Below are positions 12,117-25,185 of a DNA stretch of 64,000 bases, piece by piece. Within the stretch, counting starts at the first letter, position 1; the number at the start of each line of letters is the position of its first letter. The notes under the pieces are model-generated. The model made no database searches, was not told the DNA's origin, and saw only the letters and a program-made list of their open reading frames with translations. The position numbers and the translations under genes were made by a program. The stretch comes from Lonicera japonica (taxonomy: Eukaryota; Streptophyta; Magnoliopsida; Dipsacales; Caprifoliaceae): assembly GCA_021464415.1 (NCBI GenBank), contig CM038470.1:26747601-26811600 (forward strand), written 5' to 3'.

Positions 12117-12470
12117 ATATACATATAAGAAAAGAAAAAGCAGAAAAAATAGATGTTGGATGATACTAAACCAGTATTACTGGCCCAAAATTAGTCAATG
12201 GTAAAAAAATATTCTTAATGCCTTTCAGTCGGTCCCTACCGACTGCTCGCCAATTTGGTCAATAACAGGATCATATTTCAGCTATTTGCTACAAAGAAAA
12301 TAAATTTTCAATTGGATGTTTTAATTCTATTTTGAGAAATTTGAATTAGCTAGAAAACCTATGATATTCAAACACTCATAGCATCTCCAATGCATTTATT
12401 AATTAAATAAAAATGAGATGTTATGTAAGATATATATAAATAATTAATTAATAAAATATTCTCCAATTTA

Positions 12471-12545
<75 letters not shown>

Positions 12546-12860
12546 TATTAAACTTATGTGACATTTTATGTAGGTAATTACTTTGGCCGAAGTAGATGAA
12601 ATTATAGAAGAGTAGTAGTACTATTATTAGAGTAATATATAATTTTAAAAATATATAATACAACTTCTTAAAGTAATATTATATTCTAATAAATAAATAA
12701 TTGTTTCGACAAAACGGATAGCCTTATAGAATTATGGAAAAATAAATACAGCCGGTTTATTTTATTTAAAAAGAAAAAACCTTTACAACCCTACACATGC
12801 CAAACGGATCTGGATCACCCACAAAACTTTTCCCGAACCCATCAAATTCTTTTTAACCCC
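12117..12860. other. Spacer with TTA/TAA microsatellite hairpin
   Basis: No gene. A (TTA)n tract (about 12471-12510) runs directly into (TAA)n (to about 12543), making a perfect fold-back. 'catagcatctccaatg' near 12377 resembles the end of a Harbinger-type MITE, but I could not find its partner. Confidence 0.6.
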
Positions 12861-12862
12861 AA

Positions 12863-13217
12863 GGCCCATTTATATTTTCGGATCCAAACTGGCAGCCCAC
12901 ACTTGTTACACTGGACCCACCCTCATCCTAAACTTTATCCCCCCAACCCAAAGAATATAAAAAAATAAAATCCACTAGGGTTTTTGACTTTAGGTTTCCG
13001 CCTCCGTATCAAAATCTCTGCTACTTCGGCTAGGGTTTTCAGAACCCCCAAGTTCACTCACTCTCTCTCTCACTCACTCACTTCACTCTCAGTATCACTT
13101 CTAAAAAAACTTAATTTTTGTATACCTTATGTCTTTGATGAATAACTAGGGTTTGTTGGTTGCTTAAATCTTCATAAAGCTTAAAGCTTTACATATATAT
13201 ATATAACTGTATAACAA
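12863..13217 (+). promoter_or_regulatory. Promoter and leader of the RGG gene: site II and telo-boxes
   Basis: A site II-type GGCCCA lies at 12863-12868. Three telo-box matches (TAGGGTTT) lie at 12976, 13031 and 13147. This combination is known from promoters of plant translation and ribosome-related genes. The leader also has CT-rich runs and a 6-codon upstream open frame (13129-13149). Confidence 0.6.
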
Positions 13218-16200
13218 ATGGCAACCACAAATCCATTTGATCTTCTTGTTGACGATGACAACGACGATCCAAATCAGCTCCTCGCCAAGCTTCCGCCGGC
13301 GGCGAAGAAATCTCCGCCTCCGCCAGCTCAAGCGGAGCAGGCTAAGCCAGCGGCTAAGCTGCCTTCCAAGCCACTACCTCCGGCTCAAGCTGGTAAATGC
13401 TCTGGTTTAACAGTCTTGTGTGATTATTTGTAAGGAAAATTAAGTTTGAGAGAGAGATTGAAATTTGAAGGGAGTGGTTTTATTGATGGATTATGTTGCT
13501 TAATATTAGTTAAATCTTACTAAAGGTTCTAATTTTGTAGATATTGTGTACAAAGTTTTTAATTTGATGAAAGAGGTCTTATTATTGGCATTTGCCAATG
13601 AGCTTGAAATTATTGTAAACGACTTAATAAAATCTAAAAATAATTACAGTTCCTTTATATCAAATTACATGGGGGAGAAGGAATATGCATGTATTAAATC
13701 TTGCCTTTTCACTGATGTGAAAATGAACATAAAGTAAACGCTTAAGATGAAATCTGATGACATATCTTTCTCTAACATCTATATAATTAGGGCAATGGCT
13801 TTTGCATCTTAAAAATGTATTAGAGATTTAGAGATAAAAGATTGGATGTTGGAAATAAATTATGTTTTTTGAAGGGTTGATGAGATTAAGATTTTTGAGG
13901 ACTATGCAAGATGTGCTTCTTAAAAGATGAAAGGGCTGTCTTTGTCACACGTTACAACTAGTATAATATACTTTCCGAGATATATTGAATATGTATGTAT
14001 TTATCGCAATTTTTGTCTATATGTACCATTTAAATTTTGTAACTGATCTTAATATCCATCCCAGCATATTTTGCAAACTTATTTTGTCAGTTATGATTTC
14101 ACAAGTTAAATTAAACAATATTAGAGAAAGTTCTAATCTTTTTTTTTTTTTGGCATTAACATTTTCTACATATGTTGATAATTTCTTAGTGAGAGAAGGC
14201 AAGACTGATGGCCCTCGTGGGGGAGGCCGTTTTGGTGGACGAGGAGCTGGACGTGGACGTGGTGGTGGACGCGGGTTTAACAGGGATTCAGACAATAATG
14301 AAACTACATTTGGCGGTAACAATGGATACTCTGGACGGTACAGACCAGAAGATGGAGGAGATGCAGAGAAGTTCTCTGAAAGACGCGGTGGGTACGGTGG
14401 TCCACCTCGTGGAGGTAATCGAGGTGGTCGCCGTGGGGGTTATAGTAACGGCGATGCTCCCGATGGGGAACGCCCTCGGAGGGTATTTGAACGCCGTAGT
14501 GGGACTGGGCGTGGGTTAGTATTTCACTACTTCTTAAATGTTCAATTGCTTATGACATTTGATTGAAGTATTGTTTCTTTTTTTATATGATGTCATTGTT
14601 CTATACTTGTGAGGTTCTAATATTATCTTTTTGCTATGCAGAAATGAGGTTAAACGTGAGGGTGCAGGTAGAGGGAATTGGGGAACTCCGAATGATGAGA
14701 TTGCCCCGTGAGTACTGTTTTCACAATTTGTAGCTTTGGGTTGAGGCACCAGAAAATTATATGCTGTTTGAAAGTAATTTTTTTTTGTCAAGATATTGTG
14801 AATTTCCATAATTACTTCCCATTAAATGGATGATGATATAGTTACTTATGGAAATCTGGATGTTGGCTCAGTTGTTATGCATTGATCAGTTAATGTTGGT
14901 ATATTACTTTAATTTAGACCTAATTTGAGAAAAGCAAACCTGAATTTGAGATGCCCCCAAAAGAAAAGTTGTACTGTTAATTTGAAACGAATTATATAAT
15001 TGCATTTATGATAACTTTTAGGCTTTAGCATTTCTGATAAAAAATTTTGTCAACTTTTAGCATTCCATGGTTTTAACTCGTGCTCTTCCACAAGCATTGC
15101 TAAAAATCTCACACATGGCAACGAAATCTGTCATCAAGTGTATCTATTTTTCATGAGCCCCTTTAATATTTCTGCCTGCAATTACAGGTAAAGCAGTATA
15201 TACACACACAGATATATATATGTTTAATACTCTAAACATATATTCTTTCATCTTATTCTTCCCCAAAAATAGGGAGACTGAAGAACCAGTTACCGAAACT
15301 GAAAAGGATGCAGAGGTGGAGAAACAAGTGGCACAGGAAGAAGTTGGAGATGCCAACAAGAAGGATAATGCTGCAAACGAGCCTGAAGAAAAAGAGCCTG
15401 AGGATAAGGTGAAATTTCTTGTCCAAAAATATTATGTGTACGTCAGTAATTTGATCCAAACTCCAAATAATGGACTTGTAAGGATGTCTTTCCTATGTGG
15501 CGTAGAAGGCCTCTTAATGGACAAGCATTCAAAAAAGCATCTCCAATGACTTGTCCAAGAGATTTTCTATTAAAAAAGTAATAGTTTTATGTGCAATATG
15601 GATCTTGTCTAGTAGGTCTTGATTCATACTCTTCAATTATATATTTTTTTATGAAAAATAGAAGTTAAAAATATAAGTAGTTGCAATGGAGATGCTCTTA
15701 AATGCATTTCCTAGATTGTTCTGAAGTGATTTATGGGTTTAGGTGGCGTTTGTTTTCTTGTCTGAAATTAAACATTTTACTTTAATCATTTTGACCAACA
15801 TAATTAGGTTGATGGAAAAATGGTATACTGCACCCATTTGGACTTCATTAATCACATTGTACCGTCTGAAATTTCAGCCTCAGTATAAATGCTAATGCAG
15901 CATTTATTATTATTATTATTTTTTAATTATAGGAAATGACGCTGGAGGAGTATGAGAAAGTGCTTGAAGAGAAGAGGAAAGCCTTGCTAGCACTAAAGAG
16001 CGAGGAAAGGAAGGTTGCCTTGGACAAAGAGCTTCAATCTATGCAGCTTCTTTCAAACAAGAAGAAGAACGACGACGAGATCTTTATTAAATTGGTTGGC
16101 GCTTCATTTGTTCTTTTTTCTTTAGTGCTATTTTAGTTTTATCTAATTGTAATAACACAAGTGCAAATCCTAATTGTGGTAGACATTCTAATCATCGACA

Positions 16201-17466
16201 GGGTTCTGAGAAGGATAAACGTAAAGAGGCTGCTGAAAAAGAAGAGAAAGCCAAAAAGGTAAACTTAGTAATTTATACTTTCCAGGCATTGTTCAATCTT
16301 TTTTTCTGCACAATATATTTATATACGCGCGTGTGTATATATATATAACTGTTAGTGTAAAAATTAGTTTTTTTTTGTTTCATGGTTACTGGTTAGTATT
16401 ATAATAAATACTTTTTTTTATCCTTAGTATTATATTTTATACTGATATAATAATTTACATGGATTCGGAATTCAATTGCTTATGGTTTTCATGCTTGTAT
16501 GATACATTCAACTTATTCTTTAACTATTGAAGTGCGAAATATATAAGGACCAAAAGAAGAAAAAAAAAAAAAAAGTGCTGCAAAATATAGCAACTATATA
16601 AGAACAACTATAAACTTATAGATGGACTTTCCCTGCATTATGTTATTTTCGGAAATATATTGTATACTGATATTAACATATGAAGCTATGTAAGTATATA
16701 TATACAATTTATCTATACTCATATTTAAGTGCGTTTGAAATGATCCAAGAAGGGTAGAAAATGTTTACATTCTAGGCAATTGAATTCCATAGAAAAAGCA
16801 AGTGTTTGATTGTATTTATGTTTTAGGCAGAAATATGTAATTTTTTTTGTGCAATGATAACACGGTTTCCAACAATTGTCGTTTGATTGCCCAATTGAAC
16901 CTTTTAAGCTGTGAGCTCTTCTCCACCTTACCTGTAATTCTTTTTCCTTGGGGGAGGTAATCCAAGTTCTTAGAATTATGCATCATTTAGTTGTACCATG
17001 GAATTAGATGGAATTGGAATTGCCTAAAATTTAGGCAATCAAACACTTCCAAAAGAAGGAAAAGTATATTTTTTCCAAGTTTTCAATGGCAAATTTGCCA
17101 ATCAAACACACCCTTTACGTAATACCCAACACTGAACCAACCCTGCCCGACACTATCATTAACATGTTCTTGTATTGAAAGATTTGGTTCAAACCTACTA
17201 GTTGCAACATATACAGGTCTGGATGAAAATTTTGATTGTTCCAATTTCTGTTTGTGCAGTCTCTCAGCATAAATGAGTTTCTGAAACCGGCAGAGGGCGA
17301 AAGTTACTATGGCCCGAGCAGCCGTGGTGGCAGGGGGGGGCGAGGACGTGGCCGCGGGTCCCGTGGAGGATACGGCGGTGGCTTTTCCAACAATGTTGAA
17401 GGCGCCCGGATTCCTTCTATTGCTATTGAAGATGTAGGCCAATTCCCATCCTTGGGTGGCAAGTGA
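13218..17466 (+). CDS. RGGA-like: RGG-repeat nuclear RNA-binding protein (Stm1/HABP4 family)
   Basis: Seven exons: 13218-13392, 14190-14514, 14642-14707, 15273-15408, 15933-16094, 16202-16258, 17260-17466. They join in frame to 375 residues, close to known plant RGGA-C proteins. Order: N-terminal Stm1-type MATTNPFDLLVDDD; an Ala/Pro/Lys linker; an arginine-glycine region (GGRFGGRGAGRGRGGGRG); FERRSGTGRG and NEVKREGAGRGNWGTP, hallmarks of the HABP4/PAI-RBP1 family; an acidic stretch rich in Glu; the conserved helix MTLEEYEKVLEEKRKALLAL; and a C-terminal RGG tail ending FPSLGGK. Relatives bind RNA through RGG motifs and, as Stm1/SERBP1 homologues, associate with ribosomes. Upstream telo-boxes and a site II element fit co-regulation with the translation machinery. 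Every junction is GT-AG. Confidence 0.92.
15537..15697. mobile_element. Small MITE in intron 4 of the RGG gene
   Basis: Ends agcatctccaatgact and (reverse complement of the right end) gagcatctccattgcaact form a terminal inverted repeat. The target duplication is unclear, so the class (Harbinger-like) rests on the gagcatctccaa end. Confidence 0.55.
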
Positions 17467-19826
17467 GAGTCTCCCTCTCTCTCCCTCTCCCCTCAAGCTA
17501 CTGTTGGTTTTGTTTCCTTTTTTTTTTCCCTTTCCCCTTTTGTTGTTTCCAGTATCAATGTGTCTTAAGAAACAAAACTATTTATGGGTCTTCTAAGAGT
17601 GTATATTTTTAGATGTCTTAAAACTGAAGGGGGGCTTATGCCCTTTTTTTTTTTGGATCTCTTCTTATTGATGACGACATTGTAATGGATGATGCATCCC
17701 TTTTGTCAAATTTAGGGCACAATGAGGATACTTTTTAAGTTTATGGGATCAGTTTTGATTTTAAGTTGATTGAGAACAATTTTGGTAATCTGTCTTTTTA
17801 TGGTACTTGCAACTTTTTGTTCATGCTCTCTCTCTCTCTCTCTCTCTCATGCTATGTGCTATCACTGTTTTTTGTCGGGTGTATAATGGCTTATGATGAG
17901 TAAAGCAGCAAGCAAATTATACCAACTCCCAAACACAGATTCACTCACCGCTCAGTATTGGAACAGAATCCTAGGTCTTTGAATTTTCAAAAATTTAGCA
18001 ATAAAAGCTTAGTTGTGTGAAAAGTTGGAAATATGTGAAGCATATGGTGAGATGTTTTTCATTTCTTGCTTATTTTTATAATATGTTTTTTTATCTTTCT
18101 TTATCTTTTGTGAATTTTTTTTTTCTAACCCTTGAAGAAACTTTTTTCCAAAAAAGTTGGTAGGTATTTTAACTTATTTTTCAATTCCTTAAATAAATAA
18201 ATTATTTTATTTTATAGTTTTTATATTATTATTAAACAGAGCTCAAATACAGAGAATTGTTGCCCGAAAATGGATCTCACAATATCACAAACCTTCGGGG
18301 CATACATCAAGTAGCAACGGCTTTTTGACTAACTTGGAAAGTTGTGGGTTTAATTACCCTATCCATTTCACTTGTAGTTACTTTTATTTAATAATCAACT
18401 TCCACTAGTGATTATGCTGAATATGTTTAAAACAATAATTTTATTTTCAAAGTAATATCAGCTTTTGATCCGGTCATTGGGTTGGCATTGCTTCTCGTAA
18501 GCTTGCGGAGATGGAATCGAATCAATTGATGCAGAGGTTTGGACAATGGAATCAAGGGCATGTTTCGGACAGTGGTAGAATTGGGGCTTCGCAAAGTAGG
18601 CTCTAGTCTAGTCCAACTGAAAAAATTTAAAATGTAAACTATATATTAAAAAATAAAATAGCATGACTTAATCCACTTTAATTCATCCCTCTCTATAATC
18701 TTTATCTTGGGTCCGCTTATGATTTCGGGAGTCCAACGTAAATTATGAAAATAGAGCCCCATTAAGAGTACAAATGTAATTTCTTAAAGAATGGCTGTTT
18801 TGTTGAAAAAGAGATTTGACAAGTGAATTGGTTAGGGTGGATTAGATAAAAAAGAAGTTTGGCTCTTTTTTTTTTTTTTTAAATATGTGGCTCTTGATAT
18901 TTCTTAACAAATATAATTATTAATTAAGAAGAAAGCATTAATGTCACCACCTTATTGATATTTTGGGATTATAATTTGAGTAGTTGAAGTAATAATCAAT
19001 TTTAATTTTTGCTATTTAAGTAGGGTTCTGTTTGTATGTATAAAGGTTGAAATTTTGTATTTCATATATAACACTATACATATATACAAGGACATAAAAA
19101 TTTAGGAGCCCCTTAAAATTAATTAAAAAATGGGATTCAAACATTTGACTTTTATGGTGTTTCTACAAATATGTATTCTGAGGCAAAAACTTTGCTTCAA
19201 GGGATTCATACATGTGTTGCTAGAGATGAAGTGAAGATTGAAATAGAAGTTGGCTAAACCCGCATTAGACCCGGCTTGTTGCCATTCAAAGCTTAGCATA
19301 AATGTGTCTTTCATAGTTAAAATAGGTGTAAAAAATTATCAAAGGTAAAGGACAGAAATCATGTCATGATATCATTTTACCTTTCTCTCACCTTTTTGTA
19401 ATTATTATTGTAAAAACCCTTTTTGAACCTCTTTTAATAAATAGTTTCATGTCATAGTACCAAAACATAATGTTCTCTAGTATCTTATGACGCTATGATA
19501 ATTTGGATTATATGTTCTTGATGGACATTTCCATAAACATTTGAAACAAAGTACAGAGAAGACAATTAACAAAGACAAAGACAAAGACAAATACTGCTAA
19601 CTCACAAAACATTCCTATTTTTGTACAGCAATGTTTTCTGCAACCAACATAATGGCGATTTTAACAACAGAGCAGAAGCACAATATATAAGAAAATCAAA
19701 TTCATTAATTAACGGTCATAGTCATTTCGCACCAAATTTTTTTCCTTTCACTGGGGAAAAAAGCAAATTTTACATGAACAGAGAACATGCATATAAGTAG
19801 CTACCCAAGCCTAAACTTTCCAATTT
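17467..19826. other. 3' flank of RGG gene and convergent spacer
   Basis: Positions 17467 to about 17800 are the T-rich 3' UTR and downstream region of the RGG gene, with a (CT)n run at 17827-17849. Positions 19560-19826 are probably the 3' UTR of the minus-strand RABD2 gene. The middle is AT-rich with no intact gene. Confidence 0.55.
18469..18606 (+). other. Exon-like open segment of unknown origin
   Basis: A 45-codon stretch reads SGHWVGIASRKLAEMESNQL.. RFGQWNQGHVSD.. and ends at tag 18604-18606. It is less AT-biased and more protein-like than its surroundings, with a stop codon directly upstream. I do not recognise the protein. It may be a gene fragment carried by a repeat. Confidence 0.25.
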
Positions 19827-22800
19827 TCAAGTAGAGCAGCAACCAGACTTCTGGTTGACAGGTTGTCCGCGGATTTGAACGGTAGGCGGCCTTGCATTAT
19901 TCATGCCCGGTTGGCTTGCCATCCTGTGGACGCAACGGGTAAAAATAATATGAGAAATTTGTATGACAGAACACATAATATATTAGGTTGAGTTTCCAAA
20001 GAAAAAACATTGAAGTACTGAAAACATTTTATTAAGAGCATCCACAGCAGTCCAAATTTGTACAATAAGTTTGCACTATACTACTTTGTTGTTTTAGAAC
20101 CCATTATACGGATATCTCCAGTCCTTTTCAATTACGCCGGACAAGAGATGCTGGTTTTGTTCCCTGACCATTATCTGCAATCTCTTCTCCATTTTTCTTT
20201 TTATACACTTACAATGCACAAATTAGACTGCTGTGTATGCAATACCATTAAACTAATGAAAAGTTAGCAACATAGCATTATGAATCGCTAAACTGTTCTT
20301 CTGTCAATAAGTTTAGGGAGCTTTTGTAATTTACACAAGATATTACGAGTTCACTAGCCCTATTTTGAATCCAAAAGGTATGGATGGAAACATGAAGAAT
20401 ATTAAAAAATTGCTAAAATTCATTGTATATTTTAACTTTAAGAGAGAGATTTCAACGAATCAAAATTGCTAAAATTCATTGTATATTTTAACTTTAAGAG
20501 AGAGATTTCAACGAATCAAATCCTTTCAATTTGCTCAAACAGAACATGTAGTACACTCAATGCATGTGCAATATAGCACCACATCATTTTTTTTATATAC
20601 AAACAGTTCAATCTATCGAGCCAATGTGATCATATTTGATGAAGTGGTTAAACTACACCATGTTAGGAACCAGGTTCAAATTCCCTCAAAACTATTGTTT
20701 ATTTTCTTAATTAAGGGAGTTTAGTTTTGTAATTTTGAGTATGTACCAAAATGTAACTGCTAAAGTGCTCCTCTTAATAAATAGTAATAGATAAGAGAAA
20801 GAAAAAAAATGTTTCTTCATCTCAGGACCAACCTTGGTATGAGTAAAAGCCACTAATATAAATCTAAACAAACAAACTAAAATATGGGGTACCTGTTCTT
20901 TATCTCAGCACACATTGCCATGAAAGCCTGTTCGACATTTGTGGAGTTTTTAGCACTTGTTTCCATGAAAGGAATCCCAATTTCATCTGCAAATGCCTGC
21001 AACAAATTTAACTCTTAAACAAAAGGTCTACACAACCCCTGTTTCTACAATTTACCCCTCCATCACAAACCAAGCTTCTCTGTTTGACTTTCACACGTTT
21101 TTAAGGATACACGAATTTCAACATAATCAATGGTCAAGAATAAAACTTGTTTACTACTTTGAGGCTCGGTACGTTAATTATATCCAAAAATGGAGACTGG
21201 ATTCTTAACTTGGGATGGTCCCGAAAATAGAATAGTGGACTTTTAGTAATTACCTTTGCTGTCTCAGAGGATACAACCTTTTGTGACGTGAGGTCACACT
21301 TATTTCCAACTAGAAGCTTGTTTACACTCTCACTAGCATAACGATCGATTTCACTCAACCATTGCTTCACATTGTTAAAGCTCTCTTCATCTGTCACATC
21401 ATAAACCACCTGGCAGAAAAACCATGAAATAAGGCCAATTCATTGTGCTTTTTTAAAAACAAACGCATCGAAAGCGTCCACAACATTCTTATTTGTGTAC
21501 GGTAAGTAGGATAGATATATACTAATTTGTGCATATCACAACTGTTGACCATCAAAATATACTTTAAATGGAGAAGAGATGTCTGACTGAGTTATAACGG
21601 ATACTTGATGTCCATTTGGGACTCATACTAACACGAAGTGTCCATATAATATACACCCAACAAACAATTGATGCCCCGTTTGGGATCCAAATAAACACCA
21701 GTTGTCCATGTGAAGCAACTTAGCCAACCTTAACTTTATCCTTCACCTAATATACATCACAGTGTTATAGGATTTATTTATCCTACTTATCCTACAATTA
21801 TACAGTGATGTTGATGCTCTAAAGGATGATGCATATTCGGTGAAAAAGGGAATTACTTACAATAATGCCATGTGCCCCACGATAGTAGCTGCTAGTTATT
21901 GTCCTGAAACGTTCTTGTCCAGCTGTATCCCACTGCATGTGCAAAAAGCAGAGTACGTATTTGTTAGCCGAGTCCTTTTCCTTTGGCGAAATCCACCATA
22001 TGGATTAAAGAAGTAATGTTTAAAAAACACTTTACTTTTTCTTTTCTGCTAAGGATTACCAGTGTCAAAATTTGATAATTTCCGCAATTTTTGCATTACC
22101 GCAAGAAAATTCTATATCTCAAACTTCTGCGACACCTCCAATCGGAAGCAACATCGAATATTAAGGTGAAACCGATAAAAGTGGGATTAAAGAACTTACA
22201 ATTTGGAGTTTAATAGTTTTTCCATCCTGCTCTACAGTGCGGATTTTCTAGATAAGACACGTAAAAAGTAATTAGCACTGAATACAGGTTTTGCAGGCAG
22301 GTCAAGGGAGAAACATGATTGCTTACAAAGTCGACACCGATGGTACTAATGTAACTTTCCAAGTATGAATCGTCCTAAAAAAACAAAAAACAATACACTT
22401 TGTAAGGAAAATATAAATTATCCAATGTAAAGCAAGAAATATTGCTACGAAGCTTGGCATGTGTAAAGGTAGAAAAAACTTTAGACAATTGACAATTACA
22501 TCTACATGCCAAGTGAGCAACTATGAAGATCAAATAGAACAGCTTTCATAAAGTAAATATTCCACTCAGGTGACTTAACCATCCAATTTGGAGTTCAACT
22601 AGTACATGTAATTAACCGTCAAAATTAGAAGCACCAGGTATCCATTTTTTTTTTTTTTAAAAAAAGAGAACTCCGTGAAAAAGAAGAAACATTATGAACT
22701 AAAAAAGTAACTGATTGGAAAAGAAAAAAAAATAATAAGGCAATTTTAAGAACTTACAGCAAACCTCAGAAGGAGACATGATTTTCCAACACCCGAATCT

Positions 22801-23923
22801 CCAATGAGCAAAAGCTTAAACAGGTAGTCACTGCAAAAAGGCACGAAGAAGAAAACATATATCACCATAAGAAATAATATTGAGAAAAGATAACATTCGC
22901 TCAAGTGAAATGCAATTGTTATTTTCATCTCAGCCATAAATTATCATTTTTGCAAAAATACCCCCAAAAAAAAAATTGATTTCCCCTTCCACGTATACAT
23001 ATATAAATATATTCTGCATATGTGTAATATTGTCATTTCACAGTCAAACCTACTTACTTATGAGTTAAGATCGCCTTCTAGCTTCTCTCAATTTCTCATG
23101 GTGCGTAACAAAATGAGATACTGTTAAAATTTAATATCTTAAATCACACAACATTAGGATAATCCTCCTCTAAACTACAGCCAGTATAGTTACAGTGAGT
23201 TCATGCTCGGAAAATCATGGCACCTATGTATAGAATACTCGTGGATTTTAACTTTCATTGGTTTGGTCAACCCAAACAATAACATGAAGCAACTACATTC
23301 ACGCAAACAATGAGAATAGTAACCAAATAATTGAGCTTTAGCCATTATTTAAATGCCTTTACGCAATACACTTAGTAGCATCAATCATGACCAACCTGCA
23401 AGTTCAAGTAATTGGGATGTTCTCAATTTTCAAAATATGCCATAGGAATAGAAAATTCTAAAATTTTACTGAAATATCCTTCTTAACTGAATTGTTGGTT
23501 AAATTACAGACAGAAAAAACAGACGTGCTCCCACTTCTACATACAAGTGTCAATTGCAAATTACCAATAAGCAAAAATATCTGATTTTCCCTAAAAATAA
23601 TCAATTCAATAGAGTTAGCCTTTTAAACCAAGCCTCTTAACTGGATCAATACCTGAAATTTTTAGATCTAATCCATCAAACCAAATCAAATTATACAACC
23701 AAACAACAGTTCAAGGGAAAAAAACTAATTCCTCGAAACCTGAACAAACTGCTACTATTCTAATTGACAAATCATTGCAGATCTAAGAGAATTATGTTAT
23801 ATACCTAAGTAAGTTTGGAAAAAAAAAATCATGAGAATTAGCAGATATCAAGGTATTTGGATCATGGATTTGAACTATAAACAGACACACACGATGGTTA
23901 ACAACTTACTATTCTTGATTCAT
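19827..23923 (-). CDS. RABD2: RABD2-type (Rab1/Ypt1) small GTPase
   Basis: Eight coding exons, in transcript order: 23910-23923, 22758-22830, 22327-22374, 22200-22247, 21861-21932, 21254-21409, 20893-20996, 19827-19923. They join exactly to 203 residues, the family length. RABD2 proteins drive ER-to-Golgi vesicle traffic. Visible motifs: P-loop GDSGVGKS (15-22); switch I with YISTIGVDF and Thr40; WDTAGQE (62-68); NKCD (121-124); TSAK (150-153). The C-terminus GCCST carries Cys200-Cys201 for prenylation and membrane anchoring. The first exon encodes only MNQE plus two bases, followed by a 1.1-kb intron. TAG.NKCD reads Cys123 where many RABD2s have Ser. A MITE sits in the intron at 21472-21819. 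Assignment to RABD2 rather than RABD1 rests on the [12 protein letters not shown] and MASQP..RGQPV text. Confidence 0.94.
21472..21819. mobile_element. MITE in RABD2 intron, same family as 32308-32682
   Basis: Left end aagcgtccacaacattct .. taagtaggata and the reverse complement of the right end (agagcatcaacatcactg .. taagtaggataa) are diverged inverted repeats. The interior aligns in reverse with the element at 32308 ('cctataacactg.tgtatatt.ggtg'). Confidence 0.6.
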
Positions 23924-24070
23924 GGCCGAATAGATTAGCGATCGCTATGACAGAGATTGAACGGGGCAATTCAACAGGAAATTATGAGGTTTCCGGCGAG
24001 AATTTTAACCGCAATGTAGAATAGTCGCCGGAATTGGATGTATCAATCTTATTATATATAGAGAGAGGGA
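23924..24070 (-). promoter_or_regulatory. RABD2 leader and TATA region
   Basis: On the minus strand a tatatataat box (about 24051-24060) lies about 130 bp before the ATG at 23921-23923. A short leader with no upstream ATG that I could see precedes the coding exon. Confidence 0.45.
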
Positions 24071-25185
24071 GAAGTTGGGGAGTTGTTAAAAAAATGAATC
24101 TATAAAATGTTGGAATTAATGGAGGTGGTGGTGACGTAATCTAATGGAAAGGAGAATGTTGTGCTCGTGTCGGCCACTATATAAATTTACATAAATAGCC
24201 TTGGTATAATAAGCATTTTATAAAGCCAAATTTTTTTATTTTTTTATTTATTTTAAAAGAGAAGACAACATTTAAATCTTTTTATTTTTTTTTAACTATA
24301 AAGCACGAAAATTTCTCTCAAACCTTATTAGTGAGACTTTAACCTAAGATATATCAGTTTTATAATGTTTGTAACAGTAATGTGGTATAATGGTATATCA
24401 ATTCTATAATTTTTGTAGCAATAGTATGGTATAATTGATTCAATATCGCTCGATTAATTTGTACCGGCTAAGATTTCTTTGTGTGTTGGGTTCATTACTA
24501 TAAAATAATGTAATGAAAATTAATTTTTATCTTAGGAGTGATTCATATAAACAAAATGATGGTGATCAATAATGCTACCTTTTAATGTAGAGCTAATTTG
24601 CATCAAAATGTGAAAAATAAAATAAAAAAAGAAGTTAATATCTTTTCATTTAATTTACGATGCCAACTAAATACACTCTGTCAATTTGAACTCTATCGAA
24701 TTTTGTTCAAATTTTAACACCAAAATCTTGATATCTAAACTTACATTCAACCAAAAGGACTTAGCAAAACAAGTTCTAGTCTATTCCAACAAAAAAAATA
24801 TAATATTAATTATACGTAAGACCAAAAATAACTTATTCCAACGTACTTCAACACAGCCTTCCTTGTTTTTTTCAATTTTTAATCATCTTATACAAATTAG
24901 TGTTTGGAATTGGAACATACAAACTTTCAGCTCTCTTCACGTCAAGATTTTACATACCCAAAATAATGCCAAGTCAAAACATAAGTAAAAATAAAAGGAG
25001 ACGTTATTGTCAAAGCAGAAAATACTTCTAGCAAAGCAATGTCCCTGAAGCCCAATGTACTACTACTCAATGCATTATTTGTTCCGACACGACACGGACC
25101 ATTTCTGCATTGACAGTAGAATTTCCTCGGAATAAATAGTCAGGAAACATGTTTTATTGCCTAGAAGTTGCAAATTCCAAGTTCT
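24071..25185. other. Spacer between RABD2 and CTF2A genes
   Basis: AT-rich, no gene seen. The two genes lie head-to-tail on the minus strand. The part nearest 25185 is probably the 3' UTR of the CTF2A gene. Confidence 0.5.
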
